The notes beneath the pieces were generated by a model, which was given only the letters and a program-made list of their open reading frames with translations, did no database searches and had not been told where the DNA came from. From assembly GCF_002646595.1 (NCBI RefSeq), contig NZ_PDUD01000051.1, forward strand, positions 1 through 64,000: a DNA stretch of 64,000 bases, read 5' to 3'. The position numbers were made by a program, and so were the translations under genes. The DNA comes from Flavilitoribacter nigricans DSM 23189 = NBRC 102662 (GTDB taxonomy: Bacteria > Bacteroidota > Bacteroidia > Chitinophagales > Saprospiraceae). Of this stretch, positions 15,594-25,731 are shown one piece after another. Positions within the stretch are counted from its first letter, which is position 1, and each line of letters begins with the position of its first letter.

Positions 15594-18500
15594 ATGAAAA
15601 ATGAGCTTTTTACACTGCTCGGGCTACCGGTCCGAAAAAGATGGCGGTTGGGTTTAACGGTAGTGGCATTATGCTTCTGCCAGCTCCTTTCCGCCCAAGA
15701 CATCACCGTAAGGGGGACCGTCTCTGCCGATGGGGAGCCGTTGATCGGAGCCACGGTAATCGTGCAGGGGACTACGAACGGTACCACAACGGACATTGAC
15801 GGCACCTATTCCCTCTCCGCTCCTTCCGACGGTACACTTACCTTCAGCTATGTGGGGTATACGGCCCGGGAAATCGCGATCGGCGGGCGTTCCACGATCG
15901 ACGTGGAACTGGATGCCAGTCTGGTACTCGATGAAGTGGTCGTAGTCGGTTACGGTACCATGGAACGAGCCAACGTCACCGGATCGATCGTCACGGTCGA
16001 TGTGGAAGAACTGGAAAAAGTACCGGTTCCTAACGTCGTGGAAGGCCTGCGGGCCCAGGTACCCGGACTGCGGGTGACCCGGGGCAGCGGCCAGCCGGGG
16101 TCCGGTATTACTTTCAAGATCCGCGGTACCAACTCCCTGGGTGCGGCCGCCGGTGATATCGATGCGACCAACACCCCCATTATCGTAGTGGACGGTGTGC
16201 CGCTGGTGGGCGGCAACCTGGCCGAGTTGAACCCCGACGACATCGCCAGCATCAACATCCTCAAAGATGCCGCCGCCGCTTCCATTTACGGTTCCAGTGG
16301 TGCGAACGGAGCCGTCCTGATCACCACCAAAAGCGGGGTAGCCGGCCAGTCCCGGATCAGCCTCACCGCTTCCACCGGTTTTGTGGATCTGGCCAATCGG
16401 ATCCCCATGATGAACGGCGGACAATACATCCAGTACCGGATGGATTCCGAAAAAGCGGTCGGTGTGGAAAATCCGAGTATCAACAGTCTGGTAGACCCCA
16501 GTGAAGTCCAGAACTATATTGCGGGTAACGATGTCGACTGGCAGGACCTCCTGCTGCGTACCGGCATGCAGACCAAGATCGGCCTCTCTGCCTCCGGGGG
16601 GAACGAAAAGCTCCGCTACTACCTGAACGGCGATCTGTACTCCGAGGACGGGATCGTCCAGAAGTCCGATTACGATCGCTACTCGATCCGCTTCAACGGG
16701 GATTTTAGTGCGACGGACTGGCTGGACATTGGCGCCCGCGTACAGCTGAGCAAGAGTTTTGCGGATGAAACGGCCAACGCAGTGACCGAATTCAACGTCA
16801 ACGGCGGTTTTGCGCCCTTCTTCCCCATCAGTACGAATACGCCGCTGGGCGATGTGTACAACGAAGACGGCACTTTTACGAAATTTATCCGGGATGACCG
16901 CTTTCAGATCAACCCGCTGCACCGCTACAACGAATCGATCCTCGATCGTACCGTTACCCGGTCTTATATTAACCCCTATATCAACGTAAAACTCTTCGAC
17001 GGGCTGAAATACACCCTGAACACCTACGCGGAGGACCGGGAGGAATTCTTCGGTCGTTTCTGGTCGTCCAACTACAACGACGGCGACCCCAGCGAAGCCC
17101 AGATTACCGAAAGCAAAGGCATTACTTATCTGGTGGATAACATCCTGACCTTTGATAAAAGATTCGGGGATCACAAGTTCAACGCCACGGCGGTGTACGG
17201 ATTCCAGGAGTTTGACTACCAGCAGTCCAATACGATTGCGGAGCAGATCCCGACCGACCTGCTCGGATACAATGCCATCGGCTACGCCGTTGATGAGAAT
17301 ATCCGGTACGACTGGTCGCGGGATGACTGGGGACGGGTTTACCTCGTCGGACGACTGGGTTATACCTACGGCGATCGCTACAGCGTCACCCTGACCATGC
17401 GCCGGGACGGATCTTCCCGCTTCGGCCCCAACAACCGCTACGGTACTTTCCCATCGGCTTCCGTAGCCTGGAATGCGCACAATGAGAATTTCTTCGGGAA
17501 CAACAGCAGCATCAGCTTCCTGAAACTGCGGTTGAGCTACGGCGAACTGGGTAATGATCGCTTCCCGACCTACTACTACCGGGCGGGTACCAACAATGTA
17601 CAGGTGAACGCCGGGACGGACCCGGAAACCGGTGATCCAATCCTTTTCAACGGTTTCGGTCTGGCATCCAATGCCTCCAATCCGGACCTCAAATGGGAAT
17701 CCAGTAAGCAGGTGAATGTCGGTCTGGACCTCGGTCTCTTCCAAAACCGCCTAAACGCCACCATCGACCTTTATCAGACCAACACCTCCGATCTGCTCCT
17801 CTTTGAAAGCATCATCGGTGTGGTGAACAACGGTTTCACCCGGTATCCTTCCAATGTTGGGGAAACGGAAAGTAGAGGGATCGACATCGGTCTGCGAGCG
17901 ACCGCCGTCCAGCACGAAGATTTCACCTGGGACATCAGCGCCAACTGGGCGAAAGACGTCAACGAGATCATCCGCCTGAGCAGCACGGAAGTGGACGCGG
18001 AAGGCAACCCGATCAACAACCCGGCCAACGGCTGGTTCATCGGAGAGGATATCCGGGAGATCTACGACTACGACGTAACCGGCGTCTGGCAACTCGGCCA
18101 GGAGGACGTAGCCGCCAGCTTCGGGAATTTCGTACCCGGTGATCCCATTATCCGGGATGTGGACGGAGACGGTATTATCACCCCCGATGACCGGACTTTT
18201 GTGGGTAACCCGACCCCTTCCTGGTACGGCGGTATCAACAACATTTTCAATTATAAAGGCATTGAACTGTCCATTCTGTTTGAAGCCGTACAGGGCGTAA
18301 CCCGCTCCAACAACTACATCGGCGGCTACACCGGCCGGGGTAATATGCTGGCCATCAACTACTGGACACCGGACAATCCAAGTACGGAGTTCCCGCGTAT
18401 CGGTGCGGGCGGACCGATGTCCGGAGGCTTATTCGCCAACGCCATCAAGATCCAGGATGCCTCCTTTGTTGCACTCCGGAACGTTTCCCTGGGCTACCGC

Positions 18501-18671
18501 ATTCCTTCCAGTCTGCTCGCCAAACTCCCCATCAGCGATGTATCCCTCTACGTCCGGGGCAACAACCTGAAGTACTGGACGGATTATGAGCTGGCCTATT
18601 CTCCGGAATCCTCCGTCGGATCTTATCCCATCACCCGGACCTGGATATTCGGGACCAAGATCACTTTTTAA
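15594..18671 (+). CDS. SusC-like TonB-dependent outer-membrane transporter (xylan)
   Basis: A 1025-residue outer-membrane protein. A signal peptide (to about A34) is followed by a carboxypeptidase-regulatory-like domain (about 36-112, TVRGTVSADGEPLIGATV), a TonB-box-like DEVVVVGYG, a plug domain (about 125-230, with LKDAAAASIYGSSGANGAVLI) and a beta barrel ending in ITRTWIFGTKITF with a terminal aromatic residue. It should import xylo-oligosaccharides with the SusD encoded next, 13 bases downstream. The operator and promoter ahead place it under the LacI-type regulator. Substrate assignment comes only from the xylan enzymes on both sides. Confidence 0.96.
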   Translation: MKNELFTLLGLPVRKRWRLGLTVVALCFCQLLSAQDITVRGTVSADGEPLIGATVIVQGTTNGTTTDIDGTYSLSAPSDGTLTFSYVGYTAREIAIGGRSTIDVELDASLVLDEVVVVGYGTMERANVTGSIVTVDVEELEKVPVPNVVEGLRAQVPGLRVTRGSGQPGSGITFKIRGTNSLGAAAGDIDATNTPIIVVDGVPLVGGNLAELNPDDIASINILKDAAAASIYGSSGANGAVLITTKSGVAGQSRISLTASTGFVDLANRIPMMNGGQYIQYRMDSEKAVGVENPSINSLVDPSEVQNYIAGNDVDWQDLLLRTGMQTKIGLSASGGNEKLRYYLNGDLYSEDGIVQKSDYDRYSIRFNGDFSATDWLDIGARVQLSKSFADETANAVTEFNVNGGFAPFFPISTNTPLGDVYNEDGTFTKFIRDDRFQINPLHRYNESILDRTVTRSYINPYINVKLFDGLKYTLNTYAEDREEFFGRFWSSNYNDGDPSEAQITESKGITYLVDNILTFDKRFGDHKFNATAVYGFQEFDYQQSNTIAEQIPTDLLGYNAIGYAVDENIRYDWSRDDWGRVYLVGRLGYTYGDRYSVTLTMRRDGSSRFGPNNRYGTFPSASVAWNAHNENFFGNNSSISFLKLRLSYGELGNDRFPTYYYRAGTNNVQVNAGTDPETGDPILFNGFGLASNASNPDLKWESSKQVNVGLDLGLFQNRLNATIDLYQTNTSDLLLFESIIGVVNNGFTRYPSNVGETESRGIDIGLRATAVQHEDFTWDISANWAKDVNEIIRLSSTEVDAEGNPINNPANGWFIGEDIREIYDYDVTGVWQLGQEDVAASFGNFVPGDPIIRDVDGDGIITPDDRTFVGNPTPSWYGGINNIFNYKGIELSILFEAVQGVTRSNNYIGGYTGRGNMLAINYWTPDNPSTEFPRIGAGGPMSGGLFANAIKIQDASFVALRNVSLGYRIPSSLLAKLPISDVSLYVRGNNLKYWTDYELAYSPESSVGSYPITRTWIFGTKITF

Positions 18672-18684
18672 TCCAATCACCAAA

Positions 18685-20280
18685 ATGGACAAGACGATGA
18701 AGAACTATAAATTTTCGTTTTTAATACTAAGCGTACTCCTCCTGGCATCGGCCTGTAGCGGCATCATTGACCGCGAGGAGAAGGACGTCATTCCCGCCAG
18801 TCAGGTACTGAATACCCTGGGTGGCGTTGAAGCCGTACTGTTCCAGGTCTACGAGATCGCCAGATCGGTACACGAGAACAACGAGATCTCCGTATACAAG
18901 CAATGCGGAACGGACCTGGTCGTAAACGGCACCCACCTCATTGACGGCAATGCCGGCGGTATGGTGGGCATGAATATGTACAGCAATGGTCTGGCCGCCA
19001 ACAGTGGCCCGCTCACTTCCATGTGGGACAATTACTACCGGGCCATCTCCAATTGTAACCTGGTGATCCAGGCCTCAGAAAGTTTCCCGACCAGGGATGA
19101 ATCCGAAGAAGCGGCCATCCTCAAATTCCGGGGAGAAGCCAAAGCGCTGAGAGCCTACGTTTACCTCGAACTGGTCAGAAGATGGGAAAACATTCCACTG
19201 GCCGTTCCCCTGCCGGAAGGTTCATCACCGGTACGGGAAGCTCCGCTGGCTTCCCCGTCGGAGATCTACGATCTGATCCTGTCCGACCTGACCGAAGCGG
19301 TCGAACTGCTGCCCCGCCGCGCCGAATCCTCGGGTGTCGGAGCGCCGTCCAAAGGATTGGCTAACCTGCTGCTCATGGAAGCTAATATGGACCTCGGCAA
19401 CTGGGCCGACGCCGCCGCTGCCGCCGAAGCCGTGATCAACGACGGTTCCTACGAACTACAGTCGCTGGATTACATCTTCGGTCTGGAAGGAGGCAAAGAA
19501 GGCGAAGAGAGCAATAAGGAGATCATTTTTTCCTGGGTATTCGACCCGGCTATTCAGGCCAGACCCCAGCGTACCGTCCAGATGTTCGTACCGCTTTACG
19601 ATCGCGTACCGGGAGTGGCCCGCACGCTCGAGCAGGGCGCCAGACCGTGGTCCCGCCTGTCTCCCTCGCCCTATTACTGGACGTTGTTTGACGAGGACGA
19701 CGGCCGCCTGGATACCTGGCACAAGATCAACTGGTACATCGACGACGAAGAGGCCGTCATGGAAGGCTGGGACCTGAAGAACGGCGATATCGCCACCAAA
19801 GAGTACGTACTGGCCTGGGCCGACGGCCGGGACCGGGAAGCCCGCTACACGGAACCTACCACCATCAAGAACTGGGAAGACGGCACCTACGGCCGCACCG
19901 AAGCGGATGCAGAAGGCTTTAGAAACGTGATCGTGTACCGCTACGCCCAGGCGTTTATCGTCGGTGCCGAGGCGCACTTCCGGAACGGCAATACGGACCG
20001 CGCGCTCGAATTGATCAATACGATCCGGGACCGGGCCTTCGGAGATACCGAGCATCGTTTCACGACCCTGGATGAAGAAACCATTCTGGAGGAAAACGCC
20101 CGTGAACTGGGGCACGAAGGACATCGCTGGTATACCCTGAAACGACTGGGACTACTGGTAGAGCGGGTTCGCCTGCACAATTCCGACGGTGCGCCCAACA
20201 TTCAGCCGTACCACGTTCGCTGGCCGATCCCGCAGACCTTTATCGATCTCGCAGGCGTCAGTCAGAATACCGGTTACTGA
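18685..20280 (+). CDS. SusD-like surface lipoprotein (xylan)
   Basis: A 531-residue SusD/RagB lipoprotein. The start at 18685 (a second ATG at 18697 is equally possible) yields a signal ending ASAC, with C24 as lipid anchor. The N-terminal SusD-like region has RAISNCNLVIQASE and the TPR-type KFRGEAKALRAYVYLELVRRW segment; the C-terminal half contains DRALELINTIRDRAFG and ENARELGHEGHRWYTLKRLG, the usual conserved end. It forms the lid of the SusC channel and binds glycan at the cell surface. It follows susC by 13 bases and precedes a surface glycan-binding protein by 71 bases. Confidence 0.95.
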   Translation: MDKTMKNYKFSFLILSVLLLASACSGIIDREEKDVIPASQVLNTLGGVEAVLFQVYEIARSVHENNEISVYKQCGTDLVVNGTHLIDGNAGGMVGMNMYSNGLAANSGPLTSMWDNYYRAISNCNLVIQASESFPTRDESEEAAILKFRGEAKALRAYVYLELVRRWENIPLAVPLPEGSSPVREAPLASPSEIYDLILSDLTEAVELLPRRAESSGVGAPSKGLANLLLMEANMDLGNWADAAAAAEAVINDGSYELQSLDYIFGLEGGKEGEESNKEIIFSWVFDPAIQARPQRTVQMFVPLYDRVPGVARTLEQGARPWSRLSPSPYYWTLFDEDDGRLDTWHKINWYIDDEEAVMEGWDLKNGDIATKEYVLAWADGRDREARYTEPTTIKNWEDGTYGRTEADAEGFRNVIVYRYAQAFIVGAEAHFRNGNTDRALELINTIRDRAFGDTEHRFTTLDEETILEENARELGHEGHRWYTLKRLGLLVERVRLHNSDGAPNIQPYHVRWPIPQTFIDLAGVSQNTGY

Positions 20281-20351
20281 TCAGAATGGTAACTACTCAA
20301 ACCTGATTTCTGACGCTCGAAGTCAATCCATTAATTGAATCCTTTAACATC

Positions 20352-22328
20352 ATGAAAAATAACTTATTCTATATATTCGGTCTGCTGCTGCTCACTTCTT
20401 CCCTGTTCCTGACGGGTTGCGATGATGAGCTGGAGATCGGGCCGACGGTAACCGTTACCAACGTCAGTCCGGCGGCGGCCTACGGGGGTGATGCGGTCAC
20501 CCTGCAGGGATCTAATCTGAATACCGTGAATGCCATTTTTATCGGCGATAAACACGCGGATGAAGTCCAGAGCATGAGCGAATCCTCCATCACTTTTATC
20601 GTACCGCGAAATGCCGTGCCCGGCCCGAGTATCATTACGCTGGCTATGGCTAACAACTACCGGGTGACGGTCGATTTTGAAGTTTTACAACGTCCGATCC
20701 CGGAGATCCACGCCATTTCACCCACTGCGGCCGCGTCCGGAGAGGAAGTGACGATAGCGGGTATGAATCTCAATGTCCTGACTTCCGTAAAAGTCGGCGG
20801 TGTAGCCGCCAGCACGGTTTCAGCCACCAATAACCTACTGGTGATCACCGTACCGGACGGCCTGCCGATCAACTCGCCGGCCGAGATTGAACTGGCCACG
20901 CAGGAAGTGACCGAAGTCTCGACCTCCATTTTCTACGTTGGCGACAACAAAGTAGCCAACAGTGATCTTGAAGATGGAAGCGGCGATGATTTTACCGACT
21001 GGACCAAACTTAACGGCGGGGACCAAATGACGGAAGTGACCGGAGCCGATGCCTATTTTGGCCGCTCCCTGCGGATCGTAGGTGCTGCCGCCAACCCATG
21101 GAACACCCAACTGGCCAGTTTACCGACACCCCTTAATTTCGGTTCGGAATACACCATTCTGCTCTGGGCCCGCGCCGAAGCGGCGGGTGCCCAGATGCGG
21201 GTTTCCGTATCGCAATTCGACGGGAACGGCGCCGATTATTTCTACGGAGAGACCGTCGACATCCCGACCGAATGGACCCAGCTCTCCTGGACCTTTGAGG
21301 TAACCAACGATCTCGAAACCCACCGGGTTGTCCTGGATATGGGGATGACCGATGTACCTTTCCTGATCGATAACGTTATCCTGATCGAGACCGGTGCAGC
21401 CGGCCCGCCCATCCCGCAGAATCTTTTAGCCAACAGCGGATTTGAGAACGGCCTGGACTCCTGGCTGCTCCTCAACGGTAGCGTCGAACCGACCACCGAA
21501 GAAGTCCACTGCGGCAGCCAGGCCATCAAGGTGACCGGTGCCGGCGGCAACCCCTGGGACACCCAGATGGCGGCCGACGTAGTACCGCTGGTGCAGGGGA
21601 ATGAATACGAAGTCAAACTGTGGGCCAAAGCCGCCGAGGACGGCGCAGTGATGCGCGTATCTGCTTCCCGTTACAACGGAGGCAACGGCGATGACTATTT
21701 CTACGGCGCCGATGTGGCGCTCACCACCGAATGGGCCGAATATTCCTGGATCTTTACCGTTGGCAAGGACATTCCGGACGGGCACCACCTGGTGCTCGAT
21801 ATGGGCGCTTCCGATAAGGTTTTTTACGTGGATGATGTCAGCCTGGCGGAGTACGTGGAAGTCATTCCGATCAATATTCTCGATAACGGTGACTTCGAGG
21901 ACGGCATGACCTCCTGGGAACTCCTCAACGGTTCGGTAGAACCCACGGCCGAGGAGGTAGCCAGTGGCAGCCAGGCTCTGAAAGTGACCGGTGCCGGTGG
22001 TAATCCCTGGGATACCCAGATGGCGGCTGCGGCCGTTCCGCTGGTACTCGGCAATCGCTACGCCGTAAAACTGATGGCCAAAGCCGCCGAAGACGGCGCG
22101 GTCATGCGGATATCGGCATCGCGCTACAACGGAGGCAACGGCGATGATTACTTCTACGGCGCCGACGCCAATCTGACGACCGAATGGGCCGAATACACCT
22201 GGGAATTTACCGTGGGTAAAGATATCCCCGACGGGCACCATATCGTGCTGGATATGGGTGCTTCCGATAAAATCTTCTACATTGATAATGTGATCCTGTA
22301 CGAAGTGCCGGAATTCGTTTGTCCGTAA
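20352..22328 (+). CDS. Surface glycan-binding protein: 2 IPT + 3 CBM4-like modules
   Basis: A 658-residue lipoprotein (signal ending LTGC, C23) in the SusE/F position. Two IPT/TIG immunoglobulin-like domains (about 33-113 and 115-198) serve as spacers. Three consecutive beta-sandwich modules follow (about 205-345, 360-500 and 508-652), each of the CBM4/9-like type with an N-terminal NGDFEDG-like start, a GNPWDTQ loop, DYFYG and a final VLDMG..DK.FYIDNV strand. Modules 2 and 3 are closely similar and module 1 is diverged. Surface placement and xylan binding are inferred from position and from related xylan-locus proteins. A strong hairpin ends the operon at 22368. Confidence 0.88.
   Translation: MKNNLFYIFGLLLLTSSLFLTGCDDELEIGPTVTVTNVSPAAAYGGDAVTLQGSNLNTVNAIFIGDKHADEVQSMSESSITFIVPRNAVPGPSIITLAMANNYRVTVDFEVLQRPIPEIHAISPTAAASGEEVTIAGMNLNVLTSVKVGGVAASTVSATNNLLVITVPDGLPINSPAEIELATQEVTEVSTSIFYVGDNKVANSDLEDGSGDDFTDWTKLNGGDQMTEVTGADAYFGRSLRIVGAAANPWNTQLASLPTPLNFGSEYTILLWARAEAAGAQMRVSVSQFDGNGADYFYGETVDIPTEWTQLSWTFEVTNDLETHRVVLDMGMTDVPFLIDNVILIETGAAGPPIPQNLLANSGFENGLDSWLLLNGSVEPTTEEVHCGSQAIKVTGAGGNPWDTQMAADVVPLVQGNEYEVKLWAKAAEDGAVMRVSASRYNGGNGDDYFYGADVALTTEWAEYSWIFTVGKDIPDGHHLVLDMGASDKVFYVDDVSLAEYVEVIPINILDNGDFEDGMTSWELLNGSVEPTAEEVASGSQALKVTGAGGNPWDTQMAAAAVPLVLGNRYAVKLMAKAAEDGAVMRISASRYNGGNGDDYFYGADANLTTEWAEYTWEFTVGKDIPDGHHIVLDMGASDKIFYIDNVILYEVPEFVCP
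21419..22305 (+). repeat. In-frame tandem duplication of a CBM-encoding unit
   Basis: The units at about 21419-21860 and 21874-22305 encode CBM modules 2 and 3 of the surface protein. They share long identical stretches such as KVTGAGGNPWDTQMAA and YNGGNGDDYFYGAD, and are about three-quarters identical at protein level by eye. Many differences are at third codon positions, so the copy is not very recent and has stayed under selection. Confidence 0.85.
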
Positions 22329-22367
22329 GTAGTTGCACTTGAAAAAATAGCTTGAATTGTTATTACT

Positions 22368-22396
22368 GCCCTGTCCCGGAATTTCCGGGGCAGGGC
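22368..22396 (+). terminator. Terminator-like hairpin after the SusCD-SGBP operon
   Basis: A 13-bp stem (gccctgtcccgga paired with tccggggcagggc, one G-T pair) has a 3-base loop. The T tract that follows is weak (tctatcattt), so termination may be partial and could let the CE15-GH35 pair be read through. Confidence 0.7.
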
Positions 22397-22501
22397 TCTA
22401 TCATTTGCTGAAGATGCGGTACCGGTTCGGCCATTGGTATCGCAACTTGCATTATCTTAGATGAAATGTATTCCTAAATCCTTCAACAACTCCCTCATTA
22501 C

Positions 22502-24034
22502 ATGAAAAATATACTCTGCTTCCTGTTGTTTTTCACTGCCGCCGTTTCCGCCCTGCACGGCCAGTTCTTCTTGTCCCAGGCGGAACGAGACAGTATCAAT
22601 GCCCTGAACCGGCAGCGCCACGCCAACATGATGGAACAACTCGGCATCACGGAGGCCCGGTCCGGCCGGAACCCGAATGCGGAAGCTTCCAATGGCGCCA
22701 ATTACGAAGAATCCGCAGCTAACCCCTGCCCCGAATTGCCGGATGCGCTCACGACCAAAAAGGGAAAGACCGTAACGAATGCTGAAACCTGGTGGGAAGT
22801 TCGCCGGCCGGAAATCGTGGAAGATTTTGAGCGGGAAGTCTACGGCCGCGTTCCGGAAAATGTTCCGGAGGTGAACTGGACCGTGGAGATCACCGACCGG
22901 GAGTTTGTGCGCCGCACCCCGGTTATCGCTAAAAAACTGGTGGGTCGCGTGGACAATAGCGCCTATCCGGAGATCGAGGTGAATATCAATATGATGCTGG
23001 TCGTCCCCACCAATGTGGAGGGCCCCGTTCCGGTACTGATGATGTTCGGACGACCGGCTTTTCCGGCCCCGGCCCAGCCGAATCAGGAAGATTTGGCAGC
23101 GATCAACCGTTCTTTTAAGGATATGCTGATCAAACACGACCCCTCGATGCAGGCGATCTTCGATAAATACCCTGCCTATGAACCCATCACCCGACTGCCT
23201 GGTCCCAACTTTTTTGCACCGCCGCCCGAAGGCGACCTTCCCTCCACCGAACAGTTGCTGGCAGCCGGCTGGGGATACGCCACCATCGAACCGGCAAGTA
23301 TCCAGGCCGATAATGCGGCTGGATTGACGAGCGGGATCATCGGACTGGTCAATAAAGGACAGCCGAGAAAACCGGACGACTGGGGTGCGCTGCGCGCCTG
23401 GGCCTGGGGTGCAGCCCGCGGACTGGACTACCTGGAAACCGATGAATTGGTAGACGCCAAAATGGTCGGTATCGAAGGCGTTTCCCGCTACGGAAAGGCC
23501 GCTCTGGTCACCCTGGCGCTGGAAGAGCGTTTCGCCACCGGCCTGATCGGTTCTTCGGGAAAAGGCGGCACCACCCTGCACCGGCGGATCTACGGAGAAG
23601 CAGTTGAAAATCTGGCCGGCTCGGGAGCCATGCATTGGATGGCCGGCAATTACCTGAAATACGCCGCCGAAGCTTCCGAATTTGGCCAAAAAACGGGCTG
23701 CGATCTCCCCGTTGACTCCCACGAACTGATCGCCCTGTGTGCCCCCCGGCCCGTCTTCATCAGTTACGGTATTCCCGAAAAGGGGGATGCCCACTGGCTG
23801 GATCAAAAGGGAAGTTATATGGCTACGGTAGCGGCCGGAGCGGTTTATAAACTGCTCGGGGCTACAGACCTCGGCGTGTCCAACGATTACCTCCGGGAAG
23901 AAATGCCGCCCTATAATACCGATATGCTGGACGGTCATCTGGCCTGGCGGCAACACGACGGTGGCCATACCGACTGGCCCAATATGAAGTATTTTATACC
24001 CTGGGCGAATAAATTCTTAGGCTACGAAAAGTAA
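22502..24034 (+). CDS. CE15-type glucuronoyl methylesterase
   Basis: A 510-residue alpha/beta hydrolase with a signal peptide (to about G20). The nucleophile elbow GVSRYGKA places S328 in the CE15 signature G-x-S-R-x-G-K; the bacterial form has V in place of the fungal cysteine. SSGKGGTTLHRR (about 351-362) and HDGGHTDWP (H485, H489) carry the other active-site residues. CE15 enzymes break ester bonds between lignin alcohols and the (methyl)glucuronic acid of xylan, which suits this locus with two alpha-glucuronidases. It pairs with the GH35-like gene 7 bases downstream. An ordinary acetyl xylan esterase is a less likely reading. Confidence 0.88.
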   Translation: MKNILCFLLFFTAAVSALHGQFFLSQAERDSINALNRQRHANMMEQLGITEARSGRNPNAEASNGANYEESAANPCPELPDALTTKKGKTVTNAETWWEVRRPEIVEDFEREVYGRVPENVPEVNWTVEITDREFVRRTPVIAKKLVGRVDNSAYPEIEVNINMMLVVPTNVEGPVPVLMMFGRPAFPAPAQPNQEDLAAINRSFKDMLIKHDPSMQAIFDKYPAYEPITRLPGPNFFAPPPEGDLPSTEQLLAAGWGYATIEPASIQADNAAGLTSGIIGLVNKGQPRKPDDWGALRAWAWGAARGLDYLETDELVDAKMVGIEGVSRYGKAALVTLALEERFATGLIGSSGKGGTTLHRRIYGEAVENLAGSGAMHWMAGNYLKYAAEASEFGQKTGCDLPVDSHELIALCAPRPVFISYGIPEKGDAHWLDQKGSYMATVAAGAVYKLLGATDLGVSNDYLREEMPPYNTDMLDGHLAWRQHDGGHTDWPNMKYFIPWANKFLGYEK

Positions 24035-24041
24035 ATCTCCG

Positions 24042-25691
24042 ATGATGGGTACCAGCGTAAAGAAACACTTTCTCTCCGGATTGCTGTGGCCGATGCTGCT
24101 GTGGAGTTTCGGATTGCAGGCACAGTACGGCCCGCTATATCCCTATTTATACCCCAAGGGGACAACCACTCAGCTGATGGTAGACAGCAAACCATTCATC
24201 ATTCTGGGCGGGGAACTGGGCAATTCCTCCTTTACCAGTCTCGAATATATGGAGCCGATCTGGCCCCGCCTGCAAGCCATGAATCTGAACACGGTACTGG
24301 CGCCCGTATACTGGGAACTCATCGAACCCCGGGAAGGGGTTTTCGACTTCACGCTGATGGACGAACTCATCTTTGAAGCCAGGAAACACGACCTGCGACT
24401 GGTTTTACTGTGGTTCGGATCCTGGAAAAACAGTATGTCGAGCCACGTACCGGGCTGGGTAAAAAAAGATCCGTTCCGGTTTCCGCGCGCCGAGGATGAC
24501 CAGGGGCAACGGCAGGAGATCCTGTCGCCTTTCAGTTTTGACAATCAGGACGCCGACCGGAAAGCCTTTCGCGCCCTGATGGAGCACCTCAAAGCCGTTG
24601 ACGGGCATACCCATACCGTGATCATGATCCAACCGGAGAATGAGATCGGCATGCTGCCCGTAGCCCGGGACCACAGCGCCCTGGCCAACGAAAAATTCGA
24701 CGCGGACGTACCGGACGAACTGATGAATTACCTCACCCGGAATAAATCATCGCTGGTACCGGAGTTCCGCGCCGTCTGGGAAAAGAACGGTTATAAAACC
24801 ACCGGGAACTGGGAAGAGGTCTTCGGCAAAGGCAGCCACACCGATGAGATCTTCATGGCCTGGTACTACGCAAAATATACCAATGCCATCATCGAAACCG
24901 GGAAAGCAGCCTATCCGCTACCGATGTTCGTCAACGCCGCTCTGAACCGCCCGGGCCGGGAACCCGGAACGGGCTATCCCAGTGCAGGGCCCCTCCCCCA
25001 CCTGCTGGACGTCTGGAGAGCGGGCGGACCCGATATTGATTTTTTCTCGCCCGATTTCTACAATCCCCGCTTCCGGCATTGGAATGATCTGTATACACGT
25101 CAGAATAATCCGCTGTTTATACCGGAGCATCGTTTTGACAACACCGTAGCGGCCAAGGCCCTTTTTTCCATCGGTCATTACAAAAGTATGGGATTTTCGC
25201 CCTTTTCCATTGAATCCAAAGCGCAGCCGGAGCAGGAGGAACTGGGCAAGGCTTACGCTTTGATCGATCAACTCATGCCGCTCATCACCGCTCACCACGG
25301 CAACAATAAAATTGAAGGTGTACTCCTGGATAAAAACAGTCCGGACACCACCTTGCAATTCGGGAAGTACGAGTTTACGGTCAAACACAGTCATACGCTG
25401 GGTTGGGAAGGGGAATCAAATAATGAAGTCTGGGAACCGGCCGGCGCAATCATTGTCCGAACCGGACCGGATGAATTTTATCTGGCCGGATCCGGTGTGG
25501 TTATCACCTTTGCCAATACCGGTGATCCCGGCTACCGGGTAGGTATACTCAAGAACGAAGAGGGCCGGATGGAGGAAGGGCGCTGGCGGGTGATCCGTCA
25601 TCTGAACGGAGATCAAACCCACCAGGGGCGGCACATTCGTATTTTTCGCGGAGCTTACGCGATTCAGCGGTTTGAGTTGTATAGTTATTAG
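24042..25691 (+). CDS. GH35-family glycosidase with DUF5597-type C-terminus
   Basis: A 549-residue protein with a signal peptide (to about A28). The barrel (about 40-380) shows the GH35 signs: LAPVYWELIEPREGVFDF, the acid/base E201 in QPENEIG and the nucleophile E363 in LFIPEHRF. The C-terminal part (about 400-545) is a beta-rich domain of the DUF5597 type. GH35 enzymes are usually beta-galactosidases; here the target could be galactose caps on xylan side chains, but neither linkage nor sugar is shown by the sequence. Start may be 24042 or 24045. It follows CE15 by 7 bases, so they are co-transcribed. Confidence 0.85.
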   Translation: MMGTSVKKHFLSGLLWPMLLWSFGLQAQYGPLYPYLYPKGTTTQLMVDSKPFIILGGELGNSSFTSLEYMEPIWPRLQAMNLNTVLAPVYWELIEPREGVFDFTLMDELIFEARKHDLRLVLLWFGSWKNSMSSHVPGWVKKDPFRFPRAEDDQGQRQEILSPFSFDNQDADRKAFRALMEHLKAVDGHTHTVIMIQPENEIGMLPVARDHSALANEKFDADVPDELMNYLTRNKSSLVPEFRAVWEKNGYKTTGNWEEVFGKGSHTDEIFMAWYYAKYTNAIIETGKAAYPLPMFVNAALNRPGREPGTGYPSAGPLPHLLDVWRAGGPDIDFFSPDFYNPRFRHWNDLYTRQNNPLFIPEHRFDNTVAAKALFSIGHYKSMGFSPFSIESKAQPEQEELGKAYALIDQLMPLITAHHGNNKIEGVLLDKNSPDTTLQFGKYEFTVKHSHTLGWEGESNNEVWEPAGAIIVRTGPDEFYLAGSGVVITFANTGDPGYRVGILKNEEGRMEEGRWRVIRHLNGDQTHQGRHIRIFRGAYAIQRFELYSY

Positions 25692-25731
25692 CTTTTTCAG
25701 CCGGCGTTGAATGTGAACTGATTGCACTTTT

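Noticed and set aside
15669-17744. Long minus-strand open frame (691 codons) inside susC
   Set aside because: It is fully antisense to a certain SusC gene and its translation has no family motif; G+C-rich genes with biased codons produce such open antisense frames.
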